The position numbers and the translations under genes are program-made. From Epiperipatus broadwayi (taxonomy: Eukaryota; Onychophora; Udeonychophora; Euonychophora; Peripatidae), in assembly GCA_028023455.1 (NCBI GenBank), contig JAQFVV010012395.1, positions 1,550,001 to 1,614,000 of the forward strand: DNA of 64,000 nucleotides. Direction: 5' to 3'. The notes beneath the pieces were generated by a model, which was not told the origin of the DNA, did no database searches, and saw only the letters and a list, made by a program, of their open reading frames with translations. Positions within the stretch are counted from its first letter, which is position 1. The number at the start of each line of letters is the position of its first letter. Shown here piece after piece: positions 1-13,806 of this stretch.

Positions 1-2540
1 TATTTTCACAATCTAATTATAGAAAATCACAAAATCTGGATATCATTTTGGTAATTTCATTATACTTGTTAACTCTAATAAAATCTTTTAAGAATGACAA
101 TAAAATTCAAAGAAAATATACCTAGAGTTTATCCTCTGGAAACTTTCACATGTCTGGGATTGTTAATACTCAATTCCTTTGTCTCCTCAGCTGGCTAGTT
201 AGTTTATTTAAGAGTTGCTTACTTCCATAAATTTTTAAAAAAATTTTTTTCTTTTTTTTAAAATAAATAAAATATTGAAGGGATATAACTCCAGTGGAAT
301 ATTTTCATTCTTCAACACTATTTAACTTTCATTAACAATATATATATTTTCCTGTGCATTCATATATTTATTTGTGAAATAGGTCTCATGTATGGACTGT
401 ATGTATATATGATTAATTGTAGATTTATTTATATTTTAATCTATATATAAATTAGCATATGTATAACATATTGAAGTCTTTCAGTCTTGCTTTATATATG
501 GATTACTGATAGGAGACAAGATAAATGTTGGTGGTTCTCAACTTTGATAATTTTCTAACTTCACCATTGGCATTTGGGGGTCTAGTCCATACCTATCCTG
601 CTACTTCTCTGGGAGTTCAAACTTGACTATTGTGGAACTAACAGCAAACACTCTTCCTTGAAGCTGATTTTATACACTAATAACTTATCATCCAATCTGA
701 ATCCTAATATTTATAGTAACTACAAAGAAATTTAAATACAAGAGGATTAACAGTAAAACTTTTTTTTAATTTACATTTATCAAAATCAAATACAAGTATT
801 AATTAAATAATTCCTTAATCTTTTAAATGAAAAACATGTTATAGAATTAACTTCAAAATTAGTGTGTATTACATTAAAAAAACATCCTTGTTTTAGACAA
901 AAATGTATATTTTTTTAAGTTACATTGAAAGTTTAGGTCATTGTCAAAATCAGGAATAAAATTAAGTATTTGTTAATAGATACCTTTTTTATATTTGATT
1001 TTAAATAATTTACAGTTATTTAAAATTACCAAAAAATATTATTACTTAATCAATATTTAAGTTATTCCAGAGTTTATTTTAAATAATTATCTATATATGT
1101 AAATTTTGTCCATGTTCATTTCTACTTTTGTTTTCAAACTTTAAAATATATATAACACTTTATTGTGAGATCAGACTATGTCAATATATATGTACTTAGT
1201 GGATCACAGATTTTTTAAAAACTTGTTTCATGTTATGAAACATCAAATCACTTAATTTTTGTCAAAGGCAATTTAATTTGGGATTCAATTTACAACAACT
1301 GTAAGTTTTTATATCTACAAAAGATTGCTGATAATCATGTGTTTTGGCATGAAATAAAAAAAAATTATAGTCTTCACCATGCTTGTAATAGTATCATAAT
1401 GAAAATCTTAAATATTTGATAATCTTTTTAGATAATGTTCTTAATAAAGAAATATATAATCTGGGATATAGCAATTTATCATAAACTAGTATCATGAAAA
1501 GCCATTGGGTCAAGAAAAAGTCATAGATTGGTTTTCAACGATATGGGACTAATTATTCAACTGTAAACATTATTTTCTAATCTGCTTGCTTTGCATGGAT
1601 AATGTCTGCATCCTGTATAAATCCTCAAAGGACAAATGAATCCAGAGATACTGAATCTACTACATATAATATTTCAATGAGAAATGGATAATAGAGGAGG
1701 AAATAGAAAACATTTTTATTGTGGTCCATGTTAAAATTCAATAACAAATAAAAACAATCGAAAAGTAGATATTTATGAATAAACATTTCATGATTGAAAT
1801 ATAGTATTGTGGGTTTTATTATTAATAAACAATGGAGAAATAAGGGTTACAATATGAAAGATATTTTTTACACATTAGACATACTTGTAATAGCAGTTTC
1901 ACTTAAATAACATCAAATTTTATTCAAGTTTATCTCAGTTTTCATCTATTCATTCGAAAAAATTTAAGCAAATATTCAAAAGCAAAGAGTAAATTATATT
2001 TAATGTATGGAAAAAATTATTATTGTGTAACACTATAATTTTTATTCAATTAGTCAGATATAATATTTTTTATTTATTTATTCAGAAAATGATCCTGAAA
2101 CTTATTTTCCAGCCAACTATTCATAACTGGAATAATCATTGCTAAGCAACAATATATCATCTCACTGAGAGTTTGAAGTATTAATATATGGGTAAATAAC
2201 TATGGATGAGATTCTAAGAAGAGTTAATTTAATTAAATTACAATATTTAAAAAAAATATTGATCAAGATGTAACAGTACTCAACAATTTATAATACTCGT
2301 AACCACTAAGGGCTTGCAATGTTTTAAAGACAAACTGTAAATACATAAATAATAATAATAATAAAAACTTACATATACTAGCATTTAATTTAGAAATCAA
2401 AAATAGGTTTGCAGTACTTAAAAAAAAAAGCAAGGAATCATCAGATTTTTTAATGGTTTGAATAGTCATTGTGGTTGTGAGAGTTGTGAATTTTAATTTC
2501 GTATAAAATATTAAAATGATTTATTGCTTTGAAGTTATTA
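1..2540. other. AT-rich gene-free stretch
   Basis: No recognisable gene, RNA or transposon end. The sequence is AT-rich with short A and T runs, and its only open frames are short, low-complexity Phe/Leu/Ile-rich frames expected by chance. Confidence 0.6.
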
Positions 2541-2550
2541 AGAAATCTGA

Positions 2551-2635
2551 GCACTGCGATGGAATCATATCCATGGGTCTTGAGATGTAAATTGCCAGTC
2601 TACCACTGCATTAAATCATTCAGGACAAATTTTAG
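2551..2635 (-). mobile_element. tRNA-derived SINE-like copy (S1)
   Basis: Read on the minus strand this holds TTTAATGCAGTGGTAGACTG, an A-box-like block, and about 40 bases later GGATATGATTCCATCGC, a B-box-like block. The leader GTCCTGAATGATTTAATGCA matches the leaders of the copies at 3.17 kb and 22.7 kb. A shared leader plus pol III box spacing is what a tRNA-derived SINE looks like. The copy is degenerate; no tail or target duplication was delimited. Confidence 0.45.
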
Positions 2636-3164
2636 AAAGTTATAGAAAACATGGTAGTAAACATTACTACTTCAAACATCAATTATCTCAGCCATCACCA
2701 CTCTTTTCCTTTTCTGAAAAAAAAAAAAGGGGTTTGCTATTGATATATTATCATTATGCTTAAGTATTATACAATAAATGGTTAGGTTGGCAGAAAAATG
2801 ATTTATGAAGTTGTTAAAAAAAATTCTTTCAAAGCAGTTTTAGGAAATTGAGAAGTAGTTTTTTAAGGTTGCATTTTAATTGTTAATTAAACTTCAACTT
2901 TTCTGCACAAAAATAAAGTTAATTAAAAAAACAAATGTATCGATTTGCATCATTGTTAAATAACTGTATATTGCTTGAAGCATTTTTATAAAGAGCACAA
3001 TAATATTTTTCCTAGTTGAATTTAAAAGTAAAAAATAGTTGATGACCTGGAATTAATTAAGTTGTAATTAGTAAAAGATTTGTTTGCCTAATGATTTTAA
3101 CAATTAAAACCGTTTTCTCTTGATTTTTCGTACTAGTTCAAATTGATTGAACTGTGTAAAAAAA

Positions 3165-3255
3165 ACCTGTCTGCCTGATTTAGTGCAGAGGTAGTCACAC
3201 TTAGAAGCATAAAATCCTCAGATTGATCTCATTTCTGGCACTTCTGGATCTCAAC
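3165..3255 (+). mobile_element. tRNA-derived SINE-like copy (S2)
   Basis: GTCTGCCTGATTTAGTGCAG followed by AGGTAG resembles the A-box region of S1, and CAGATTGATCTCATTTC about 40 bases downstream is a B-box-like block. It lies about 0.6 kb from S1 in the opposite orientation. The assignment rests on similarity between copies in this window; the 3' body is undefined. Confidence 0.42.
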
Positions 3256-3788
3256 CTCTTAAGAACTCCTGAGCAGTAAAGCCATTGAATTATTTATTTA
3301 TAAAGAAGTTCGTTTTTTCAGCTAAAATAGAATGGCAGATATTGTAAGAATTTGAATTTTATAAAATTATTATCTACATTTTTTAAAATTTAACAACATA
3401 GTCGAAGTAAGTCATCATTGTTTTCAGAGTATTTGTATCTTCATCTATATTGTAGTTGAAAATAATTTAGAAAAGATTAATAATAAATAATTTGAAATAT
3501 TGTGATATTAAATTTTATTTAGAGCTGTTTTGTTTAACTTTACCAGCTAATTTTTGGACTGCATCCTCCATTTTTCTTGATATGTGAATGTATTTGACGA
3601 ATTCAGAACATTTTGATTCTTCTTTAAAAACCATTTTTGAAAACAATTTTTTAAATAATGTTTTACATTTAAAAATATTAGTTTTCACTTTGCGTAAGTA
3701 CATCTTATTTTGCTTAAACTAAAAATTATATTGTAAAGTAAGTTTGATTATTCAAATTGATTGATTCTCTGAACTATCTTTAATTGTA

Positions 3789-4317
3789 TTTATTTCAAAT
3801 AATTGGCATTATTATAAAAGAATTTTTAAACATGTAAAAGTGGATAGAAATCAATCTATCTTGCTTGAGAGTGGTGTAGTGAAAGTTATCAATGTTATCA
3901 ACATGGACAAGGAAACCAGGTGTTGATACATCTACAACATTGCTGATATATTATTCATTAAGTGAGATTTAAATATATATTTGGGCTAGGAATAATGTCT
4001 AGCCTAATAAATGATTACTAAAAGTTATTAACATGTTTCCGTAAAGTGGTTTTTTATTTCAAATAATTGCCATATTATAAAAGAATTTTTAAACATGTAA
4101 AAGTGGATAGAAACCAATCTTTATCTTGCTTGAGAATGGTGTAGTGAAAGTTATCAATGTTATCAACATGGACAAGGAAACCAGGTGTTGATACATCTAC
4201 AACATTGCTGATATATTATTCATTAAGTGAGATTTAAATATATATTTGGGCTAGGAATAATGTCTAGCCTAATAAATGATTATTAAAAGTTATTAACATG
4301 TTTCCGTAAAGTGGTTT
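3789..4317. repeat. Two-copy tandem duplication, ~264-bp unit
   Basis: TATTTCAAATAATTG at 3791 recurs at 4055, and TTCCGTAAAGTGGT ends both units, giving a period of 264-265 bases. The two units differ by only a few substitutions and small indels, so the duplication is recent. Each unit holds GTGGTGTAGTGAAAG and, about 45 bases on, CCAGGTGTTGATACATC, which loosely resemble pol III A and B boxes. The unit could therefore carry a SINE-like segment, but that part is weak. Confidence 0.9.
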
Positions 4318-5405
4318 GTACCAAAGTTGTGAAGCAGAAAATTTGAAATCTGTTAATTAAATTATTGTAATTTGTTATCTATATAAATACTGAACAATTG
4401 ATGGAGATATGTGTAAAAGCTTGCAATCTGGATGAACTGATGAATGCTGATTCAGCACAAAATGTGCATCTTGGGGATTACTTGTTTTTTTTTTTTTCAT
4501 GTCTTTGAAATATATTTAAATACATATTATATGAAGTTAAATTTAAGTATCTCTAAAAATAATGTGTATATGAAGTTAAATTGTAACATGTGCTATATGG
4601 GTTATTTGAAAAAGTGTATATTATTAATAGGGTGAGAGGTTAGTCTGATTTCTGCGATGATGGATGGTTGTGATAGGATTGAGCTAAAGATACATTAATA
4701 AAAGCAAAAAAAACTTGCAAATGCAATTCATGATGCTTGTTCTTTTGATTGTTGTTTAATACAAAAAAAAAAAAACTATGTAGAAAAATAATTTTAGAAA
4801 AACTGAACAAAAAGCGATTGTAAAGAAAGTTTAATTTTTTTTAAAAAATTTATATTAGAGGGAATATAATTTATTAAATAAAGATAGCAGTAAAGAAAGT
4901 TATTAGAAATGTATATAAAGTTCTCATCTCAAAAATGAATCAACTTATCTAGGCAATAGGATGTTAAGACATTCATCGGAGTTTTTGAAATGATCATGGA
5001 GTTTTTTTCTTTCAATATTTCACTTTGGAAGTACGGAAATTTTTTTTTTACTAATAATTTGTTAAACATGTGATCTATTATTAGGAATAAATATATAAAA
5101 AATATTTCTTCCATGGATGAGTCATTTGAAAAGAAAATGAATGGATAATTATTTTAATGAATAAATAAAGTTTGCATAATTTTAATATTTTCAAGAATCA
5201 TTTTCTTTATATGTGCATTTTTCTCTTTTCTTTTCCCTAATGGATTTTAACTGATTTACACAATTCTTTAAAATCATATCAGGTTTAAGCAATGTTATAT
5301 TATTCTATTCTGGCATCTATTCATTTTGTGGTGTTAAGCCTTTCACTAATAAAATAATATTACAAAAACACCATTAATTCAAAAATGTCTATTATCAAGA
5401 CAAAA
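4318..5405. other. AT-rich gene-free stretch
   Basis: Nothing recognisable. Short open frames here are low-complexity and have no family motif. Confidence 0.55.
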
Positions 5406-5409
5406 TTAT

Positions 5410-8400
5410 TATGAATTTATTGTTTGAATTATTATTATATAATTTTTTGTTAAAAGATCATTATGGACTGCTCACCAATATGCATTAGTCAGTGTGTTTA
5501 ATTTATTGTTTTTTTACCTCTTGACTTTAAAATCAAGAAATACCATGGTCTTTCTTGTTAGATGCCTGATAGTACTTAACTTAAATATCAGTTGAGTTTT
5601 TTTGAAGGCAGAAATGAATGTGTGTGAATGAAAAAAACATTTTTTTCTAATAGATATTTACAATCATGGCTCTTATTCCCATGAGGCTGTAAAGTAACCA
5701 GTCAAGGCAGCAGTTGGTGGTTGAGAGTATTAAGAAACCCCTGTTTGTGGACCCAATTTTCCATTTGATGATGACCTTTTATTTAGATACTTACAACTGC
5801 AGATCATTTTCAAATGAATGAAGATTGCAAGAATTGGAAGAACTGTCTTATATTAAATGGGACATTATTGGTCTTTGTGAAGTTAGAAGAAAAAGTAAAG
5901 AGACAATTGATTTTAAAAGTGGACATGTACTTTACTACAAAGGCACAAATATTGGAAGTACAACTGCAGTAGGATTCATAAATAAAACGTGGAAGATCAA
6001 CATTGTGGAAATTGTTGGCATATTGGACAGAGTGGCAAGATTAATTATTCAACTTAATAGCAGATACCAAATGCAGGTAATTCAGGTTTATGCCCCTTCA
6101 AGTTCTCATAGTGATGAAATAGTAGTGAATTTTTTATGGATGTACAAAAGGCTTTGATTAGACCAAACAACATTTTAAAAATTGTTACGGAAGACTTTAA
6201 TGCTAGAATTAGTAAACAATTGAAAGATTAAAGTGTTGATAGTAAATTTTGTTATAATAATAAAAATGAGAGAGGACAAAGACTTGTGGAATTTGTAGAA
6301 AAAGCAAAACTTTATATTATGAATTCTTTTTTTGAAAAATGTTAAAAGGAAGTGGACATGAAAACATCCAAATGAAGGTACAGCAGAATTGGATTATATT
6401 TAGACTAACAGAAAATACATATTTTAAGATTGTAATGTTCTTAATAAATTTGGCATAGAAAATGATCATTGATTAGTGAAATGTAAGATACATGTTAATG
6501 CAAAACTAGAAACAAAAATTATTAAGACAAACAATAGCCACATTTCATATTCCTAATCTTCAGAAACATTCTAACAAATTTAAATTAGAATTTGCAAATC
6601 ATTTTTATTAGCAGATTTTGAACATGATTCAGATTTGAATGAAATTAATAGGAAAATAACTAATATACTTTTAATAGCTGCAACAAAGATAGCTTGTAGA
6701 AAAAAAATCAGCAATTGATCACTACATAATTTATGAAGAAAAGAAGGAATAAACTATATAAAATTGATGCATTATGGATTGAATATCTTGAATTTTGTAA
6801 AATTATGTGAAAAAGCATTGACAATGATATAAGAAAGTATAATTGTGAACCAGTAAGAAAAGCTATAAAAGCGAATAAGTCTCAAGAGTGTAAAACAACA
6901 TTTTGGTATTGGTAGGAAACTTTTATCTGCAATCAGAAAAAAAAATGGAATTATTACTAAAAAGAGAAGTGACATCATGAAGTGGGTAGAAGAGTTCTAT
7001 CAAGAATTATATAGTAATAAACAACAAGCACCTTCTACAACTATTATATCTTCTGAATTGCTGGGGATTTTAAATGAAGAAGTGAGACATTCAATTAAAT
7101 TTATGAAAAGGGGGAAAACTCCAAGTAATGATGAAATTATAATTGATATCTTAAAAAAAGCAGGTGAAGAAATATAAATGTTTGTGGCACAGTTATATAC
7201 CAAATGTCTAAATGACAAAAATATACAAGATGATTGGAAGAATGCAGTGTTAATATTAATATTTAAAAAAAGTATTAGAAATTACAGGTCTATCAGTTTT
7301 ATACAAAATTTTTACCAAGATAATTACAACTTAATCTGCAGACAACTTTGAATTTCAACCAACCAAAAGAACATGCTGGATTTAAAAGAGGTTTCAGTAC
7401 AGTGGATCATATTCAAGTATTAGGATAAGTTACAGAAAGGACCAATGAATATGAGTTGCCATTATGCTTTGGATTTGTAGATTATGAAAAAGCATTTGAT
7501 TCTATAAGCATTTCTTCAGTGATAGATCCAGGGAGAATATTTATAAAAATGTAACATCAACAATTAGATTACACAATAACATTAAGATTAACATTGAGAA
7601 GGGTGTAAGACAGGGTAACTCCATATCTCCAAAACTTTTTACAGCATTGGTGCAGTAAGTATTTTGTGGATTAAAATGGGAAGCTAAAGGAATAAAAATA
7701 AATGGAGACTATTTAAGTTATTTAGATTTTGCAGATAGTGTAGTTGTTTTTGAAAATAATTCTTCAAAGCTTCAACAAATATTGCAAGAGTTATCAGATG
7801 AAAGTAAGAAAATACGATTAAAAGTAAATGTTAAAATGACCAAAGTAATGTTCACTGGATTTTCTTGAAAGATGAAAATAAAAATTGATAATGATGATTT
7901 ATAAGAAGTTAACAACCACATATACCTCTGTCAGATTATTGCTACAGATGGAAACATAATGAATGAAATTAATCAGAATTAAAATTGGTTGGAGTGCTTT
8001 TGATGAAATAACTTAATATTAAAAGGAAGTATGCTTATGTGTTTGGAAAGGAAGGTTTTTAATAAATGTTATCAGTTTTTATTTATGGATCTGAGACTTG
8101 GACACTTAGCAGAAGAGCAATACAGAGACTGAAGTACACCCAAAGAAGTATGAAGAGATGCATGTTAGTAGTAGCAAGAAATCAAAAATGCAATACATGG
8201 GTAAGAGAACAAACAGGTGTTATTGATGTTGAAAAATTAAGAGACAAGTGGAGTTGGGCTGAACATATTGCTAGAACAGATGATAATAGGTGAACAGTTG
8301 AAATCTTAAACTGGATTCCAAGAGATTCCAAAAGACCCAGAAAGAGACCACCTGTGAGGTGGATTAAGGAAATGGGACAAGGTGATGTGGAGAAGAGAGA

Positions 8401-8473
8401 CTAGAGATCAAAGAAGATGGGTTGAACTTGGAGAGACCTTCATCCAAATTGGATTGATAATGGTTGAAAATGA
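5410..8473 (+). mobile_element. RTE-type non-LTR retrotransposon, copy 1
   Basis: The copy aligns with the element at 25.0-28.3 kb from the 5' untranslated region (GGACTGCTCACCAATATGCA at 5465) to the 3' end (TTGATAATGGTTGAAAATGAT near 8454). The 5' leader, endonuclease, reverse transcriptase and basic tail appear in the expected order. The extreme 5' module seen in the 25-28 kb copy is not recognisable, so the copy is probably 5'-truncated or diverged there. It is the most decayed of the near-full-length copies. Confidence 0.85.
5666..8465 (+). pseudogene. Decayed endonuclease-reverse transcriptase ORF (RTE copy 1)
   Basis: Remnant of a non-LTR ORF that encoded an apurinic-type (EEP) endonuclease followed by a reverse transcriptase. 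Visible pieces in order: ELSYIKWDIIGLCEVRRK (5840-5895), QVIQVYAPSSSHSDE (~6075-6120), a GDFNARIG equivalent written as EDFNARIS (~6190), AIKFMKKGKAPGND written as SIKFMKRGKTPSND (~7090), VDYEKAFDSI (~7480), GVRQGNSISPKLFTAL (~7602), DFADS in place of DFADD (~7725), and YGSETWTLSRRAIQRL (~8083). Many stops and frameshifts separate them. The start codon context differs from the other copies because the MTDKNK segment is missing. The second catalytic Asp of the reverse transcriptase is lost (GAT to AGT region), so it is dead. Confidence 0.85.
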
Positions 8474-8944
8474 TATAAAAAATGTGTGCTGATATAAGTA
8501 TATTCTGAATTTTAAAGTTTTATATTGTTATAATAAAAAATATTTAATTGTAGATAAATTATAGATAGTAAAATTAATATTTATATTTTCAGCAGAGTGA
8601 AGAGGGAAAATATTAAAATGTGAAAAATTTACAGACTTTAAAAAAAAACCCTTGAATCAATGTTTTCGGATTAATGATAATCATCTACTTGTATTGTGGA
8701 AAAGAGAAATGGGAGATTAAATATCGATCAACACCAATAACTCTGGATCCTACTATATGCGTTTTTTATGCAGAACAAGCCCTTCTAACATCTTCGTTTC
8801 TCAAGTCATTTTTTTTACATTCCACATCTCCGAACCTTGCTTCTACTTTTCTATTTTTAATTGTCTAAATTTTTTGATTGAATAAAATTAGAATCATTGC
8901 TCATAATAAGGTTTTAAGCATATGTTTATCTAAGTTTTTATATA

Positions 8945-9020
8945 CAACAATCTCATGGTATAGTGGTAAAAAAAACATTTTACTATCATTCTCATAATTG
9001 TGGCTTGAATCTGAATTTTT
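8945..9020 (+). mobile_element. Possible tRNA-like SINE head (S6)
   Basis: CTCATGGTATAGTGGTAAA is an A-box-like block, and GTGGCTTGAATCTGAA about 45 bases downstream is close to a B box. GTATAGTGG also occurs in the copy at 11.4 kb. The body may run on to about 9,240 (AGATCTTTGCCCTATAATGG), but no second copy of that body was found here to confirm it. Confidence 0.35.
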
Positions 9021-11249
9021 TAAAATTTAATTACAAGCAATCTTGGTTTTTTTTCTTTCGTATAATCGGGTCGTAGACAATCCAATTAATTATCCAATTA
9101 TTAGTCAATAAATAATCAGATTGCTCTTAACTAGAGGGCATATCACCTGATTATTTATTTGAAGGCCTTTTAGATCTTTGCCCTATAATGGGCTGTTCTA
9201 AGACAATTTTACTTTATTCCACACTACATACAAATTATGTTGGTTTAATTTTTTTAATTTTATTATTTTAAAATACAAAATTTTATTTGTTTGTTAATTA
9301 ATTCGCAATGGATTCATTTAAATATAATTATTGATGAAAGTTATTATTTATATGAAAAAAAGATATTTTTTATATTTTCCAAATTTTTAAATATTTTTTA
9401 TTGTAATCATTTTATTGTGATTGCTGCAATTTGACAGCTACTCTAATTTTTCTCTACAACTTTGAGGGTGCCGAAGGAGAAGTCACTATTTTTTAAACTG
9501 CTCATTTGTTGTTTGGTAATTGTTTTAGCTGGAGCGTTTTGTTTTGGTTTTAAAATTACTCCTAAGTAAGAATAGTTAGATAATTATTTATCCAGTAATT
9601 GTGGAATGGCAAATTGAGTTGTGTATTACATGCAGCTTGAAAAAAAATTCATTTTTTTACTTATGTATGTGTAATATTATTCACATTGGATAATCTCTAG
9701 TCTAATGAATGACTAATAAAAATTACTAATATATGTTTACTAATTACGTAAAACCTTCATTAATATAAATATAACAAGATTCAAGCATACATATATAAAT
9801 ATGCTTTACAAGTAAGTAAAAAATACCTGTTTTATTTAGATTAATCCATTCTTTAGCTATTACTAAGAATAACTATGATTATTATGCTAAGCTCTGAAAA
9901 TGCATTAAACTACATAAAATTAGCAGCGTTTTTTTTTTTTAATTTTTTATTATATGCACTGGATATTTCGTAAACATATTTATATATGTATGTTTGAATT
10001 TTGATACATCTATGTAACACATATGCATAAGAATTAAAAATAAATTATTCGTTTAGAACAGATCAATATGGTGAAGCAGAGAAAAATATATATAACTAAA
10101 AATATCCTTATTGATTGGTAAGCATGATATGTTTAATTCTGTTATTTTGGTAAAGTTTTGATTCTATTACACCATCTTTACTTTCAATACTTACGTTGCT
10201 GGAAAAATATTTGATAAAACATGTTTGTGTATATATTGCTTAATTATATAATGTTATTTAGAATTTATATATAATATTAACTAATTCGATGTATAATTAA
10301 ATTATTGTGATTTACTATAAAAGAAAAATAAATAATGGAATTGAACCAATCGTTTTTATAATTGGATATGTTCTAGAGTAGAAAAGAAAGTAAAACACAA
10401 TAATCAGTCATAAGCATGAATACAATTTAGGAACTTAAAAAAATCATGATATTAATTAAATTAAATGTGCTGACAAAAAATATTTATTATTGTACAGTAT
10501 TGTAAAGATGTAAAACATGGATGATGAAAGATTTAAAAGAATGTATAACAGAAAATTTTTGAGAAGTGGCTAAAAACAAAATGTTTTTATTAAATAATCT
10601 AAATTAGTAATAAAACTATTTGATAACATTTGTCAAATAACTCATCAGAAATTATATCACACACAGGATATAAATAGAGAAAGGCCATTGTAAAGTAATT
10701 GCTGACTGGAATTAAAAAGTGGTTTTGAACTCATTTCTCCCTATATATTTATATATAAATAATAGTATGATAATTTGCTTGGGAAATTACATGAACTTCT
10801 AGGAGGATGAGCACAACAGCAAGAGTCAAACAAAACTGAAATGAGATGATGAAAGAAAAAACAATTTCTATACCTAAAGATACTGTATGCACATTTTTTG
10901 ATAATGATGATTTTTAGTATAGATTTTTAAATTCAGAATTTAAAAATTCAGATAATGAAAATAAATGAAACCATTACAAAAATGTATGAAGTTAATATCA
11001 TATGGATAGAAACTTGAACTGTAAATGCAGAATTGTTAAAGAATTTAAGAATAAAAATGGAAGATTAAGAAAATAGTTATTTGCAATTTGATGTGGTCTC
11101 TTCAAGCCTCAATATAAGACACTGTTTGCAGTCAAGTAGTTGTCAGCTTTTACAATTGTTATAGCTTAGCTTAATGCATCTCTTTCTAGAGTATTACATG
11201 GACCTATAAAATAAACAAATAGTTTATTGTTTGCTAGTTCATAAAACAT
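9021..11249. other. AT-rich gene-free stretch
   Basis: Apart from the possible SINE body up to about 9,240, no gene, transposon end or RNA is recognisable. Confidence 0.5.
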
Positions 11250-11341
11250 TTGAGCATCAGAAGTGACAGAGTTTGACGTGCAATTAAAGGATCTTGAACT
11301 TTAAGGAGTACCGCTCACCACTGCAGAAACTATACAGGGCA
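11250..11341 (-). mobile_element. tRNA-derived SINE-like copy (S4)
   Basis: On the minus strand CCTGTATAGTTTCTGCAGTG plus GTGAGC resembles the S1 leader and A-box region. CACGTCAAACTCTGTCACTT follows at B-box distance, and its CTCTGTCAC tail is shared with the 22.7-kb copy. This supports one dispersed family. Confidence 0.45.
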
Positions 11342-11392
11342 AAATAATCAAATGATTTATTGCTCACTGATTCATAAGAAGCTCAAACACTT

Positions 11393-11472
11393 TAAGAGAT
11401 GGGATCATGATCTAACCAATTTTAAGCTTTAGATTCCACCATTGCCACTATACTAAATCATGCGATAATCCT
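11393..11472 (-). mobile_element. tRNA-derived SINE-like copy (S5)
   Basis: The minus strand reads CGCATGATTTAGTATAGTGG and, about 45 bases later, AGATCATGATCCCATCTC, matching A-box and B-box positions of S1 and S2. It lies in the same orientation within about 50 bases of S4, so the two may be a local duplication or nearby insertions. Confidence 0.42.
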
Positions 11473-12723
11473 TCTAAACAAGTAACTTAATATATTATTA
11501 AAGCATCTTCAGAATTCTTATATCATTCTTTAGAAAATGCCAAAATATTTCCTTCCATTTATTGAGATATCATTACATAAAATACTATTGACTTTAATGA
11601 AGAGAAATAAATTTTAACAAAATGCTTGTAATTTTTTTAAGGTTATTCTGGTAAGTTTTTGGAAGCTAAATCCTCATTCATTATATATTTTAATTATTCT
11701 AAAACAGTTGTTGAATGAATTACACATAAATACTGTATTTAATCCAAATTAACTGTGTCAAATATTTATTATAATGTTTTTGAAGTGATGTTTTAGTAAA
11801 GGCTTTTTAGTATTATTTAAGATTGCTAAATAATGAGTATAATGGGATCTTAATACTATATCTGTCCCGAGTCTATTTCTGAGGGGAAATACTATTGTGA
11901 AGAACTTGTTGACACTTGTAGGAGATACAGAGATAAAATGCTGTATTGAATTTGTTTTTTAAATAGTGGACATGCTATATCTTCACTAATCTGATAAACA
12001 AATATGTTTTAATTGTATAAAAATTGCATTAACTGAACTAAATATGCTTGTAATACAATTATTCTTTCATGATACTGTATATTAAAACATAATATATAGT
12101 CAAGAATATTGAAGTGTGTTTAACTGATCTTTATGCAAAATAACATATAGATGATATGCTTATAATAAGCCAATTTCTAAATTGTCTGTGCTTATTAATT
12201 ATATATATATATATAAAGTAAGTAACTTCTTTATGAATATGTTTATATAATATTAAAAACTTTATAGGATGAAATATTATATAGTCATATCTGGAGCAGA
12301 AGCATTTAAAATTGTCATATCTAATGCAGTCTTGTAACAAAAACATCTAGTTACTATACTGGATACATTTTTGTCATCAGAACAACTAACTAAATATTAC
12401 TTCTGAGAGAATTTACATTGTTAACTAAATGCAGAAATTTGAAATGTCTTTGCTCCAATATGATTATATATATATACACACATTCATAGGAAAGGATATA
12501 ATTTCTAATTTATCAGAATGTTTTTTTTTTCTGACTGTAAACAGTTAACATTTAATAATAGTGAATATTTCATCGTTCACAGAGCAAGTACAACCTTCTT
12601 TATATAAAATGAGATTGTATCTTTTTCTGATTTCTGGTTATTGATACTTAAGGGTTTGATACAGGCACACTATCATTAATCTAAACTCTAATTCTAAAAA
12701 AATTTATTATCTGAAGAAAATAA
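11473..12723. other. AT-rich gene-free stretch
   Basis: No gene or transposon end recognised. It contains a short TA microsatellite near 12,200. Confidence 0.5.
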
Positions 12724-13325
12724 TACACCTGGGTCTCGTTTTATGTGGTAGATAGGTTCCTCAGAAAATGGGCACAAAAGAAATCTCACAAAAATAGATG
12801 TAACTTACCTTGAAAAATGGGGATACGGACGGTAATTTTCCAAAAATCGCATAAAAGCAAAGCAACAACATAAAATTACTTTAAAATTCGCATAAAAAAA
12901 AATAAAATAAAATATGACTAATAAAAAATTTCAAATTTGAAAAAAATTGATACAACACAAACTTTTTTTATTAACTACAGTATTTAATTTTATTCAAAAC
13001 AATATATTTTTATGCATAATTTACATTTTTTTCATACATGTGCGGTATTTTAATTATTGTCGCTGTTTGAGACATCAGATTCATCATGATGTGATGTGAT
13101 GTGAGGTACTGTAGCTTCTCCTTGAATGAAGTCAAGAGGAAATACAACTAAAACATTTTCCAATCGCTATTGATCCTTCCCATTTCACTAAGTGATCTAA
13201 AATTGAAATTTTTGTTTCCAAAGAAATTCATTTTCTTGGGTGTTTTTTTTTCTCTTTGTTAGAGTAAACTAAAAGTTTAAAATTTAAGAACTTAGTCTTA
13301 CGATAATAAAAAGACACCGACTCAC

Positions 13326-13529
13326 CACTGTTGGGCAAAATTTAATTAAAACTAACAATTAAAAATTAAATTCTTATTTTTGTCTTTAATTTTTTAATTT
13401 TCAATTTAGTCTAAAAATCAAATTTCATCGTTTCACATCAAATTAATTTCAGATCACGTTACATAATTTTTAAATTGTTAATTAGAATTAAAAATCAGAT
13501 TTTAATTGTCAAATTTGTGCCCACTGCTG
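13326..13529. mobile_element. hAT-type MITE nested in the Tigger-like element
   Basis: A 204-bp insert with terminal inverted repeats: left CACTGTTGGGCAAAATTTAA, right (reversed) CAGCAGTGGGCACAAATTTG. It is flanked by similar 8-mers, CGACTCAC at 13,318-13,325 and TTACTCAC at 13,530-13,537 (6 of 8 identical). CAGNGNTGGGCA-type ends and 8-bp target duplications are the hAT pattern. It has no coding capacity, and the 36.4-kb sibling lacks it. Confidence 0.72.
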
Positions 13530-13806
13530 TTACTCACCTTTTAAAAATAAACTTGCGGACACTAAATGATTAATTGATTACGTACTCGTTTTATAAAAAG
13601 CAAAAATTGAACGTGATTTAAAATGCAAAAACAACAACAAACATAGTATTTTTCATCTATAATGTTTGAACAGATTTACATTATAGTCTTGTAAAATTTA
13701 ATGTGTGTATATAAAATGGGGAAATTCTGATTTTAAGTGAATTATGAACTTCTTTATTACATAAAATCTATTATAGTACTATTATAAAGTGCTGAAAATA
13801 TTGAAA

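Noticed and set aside
2781-2830. TTAGGTTGGCAGAAAAATGA, resembling the start of some mariner-type inverted repeats
   Set aside because: No flanking TA, no matching opposite end within several kilobases, and no transposase nearby; a chance match cannot be excluded.
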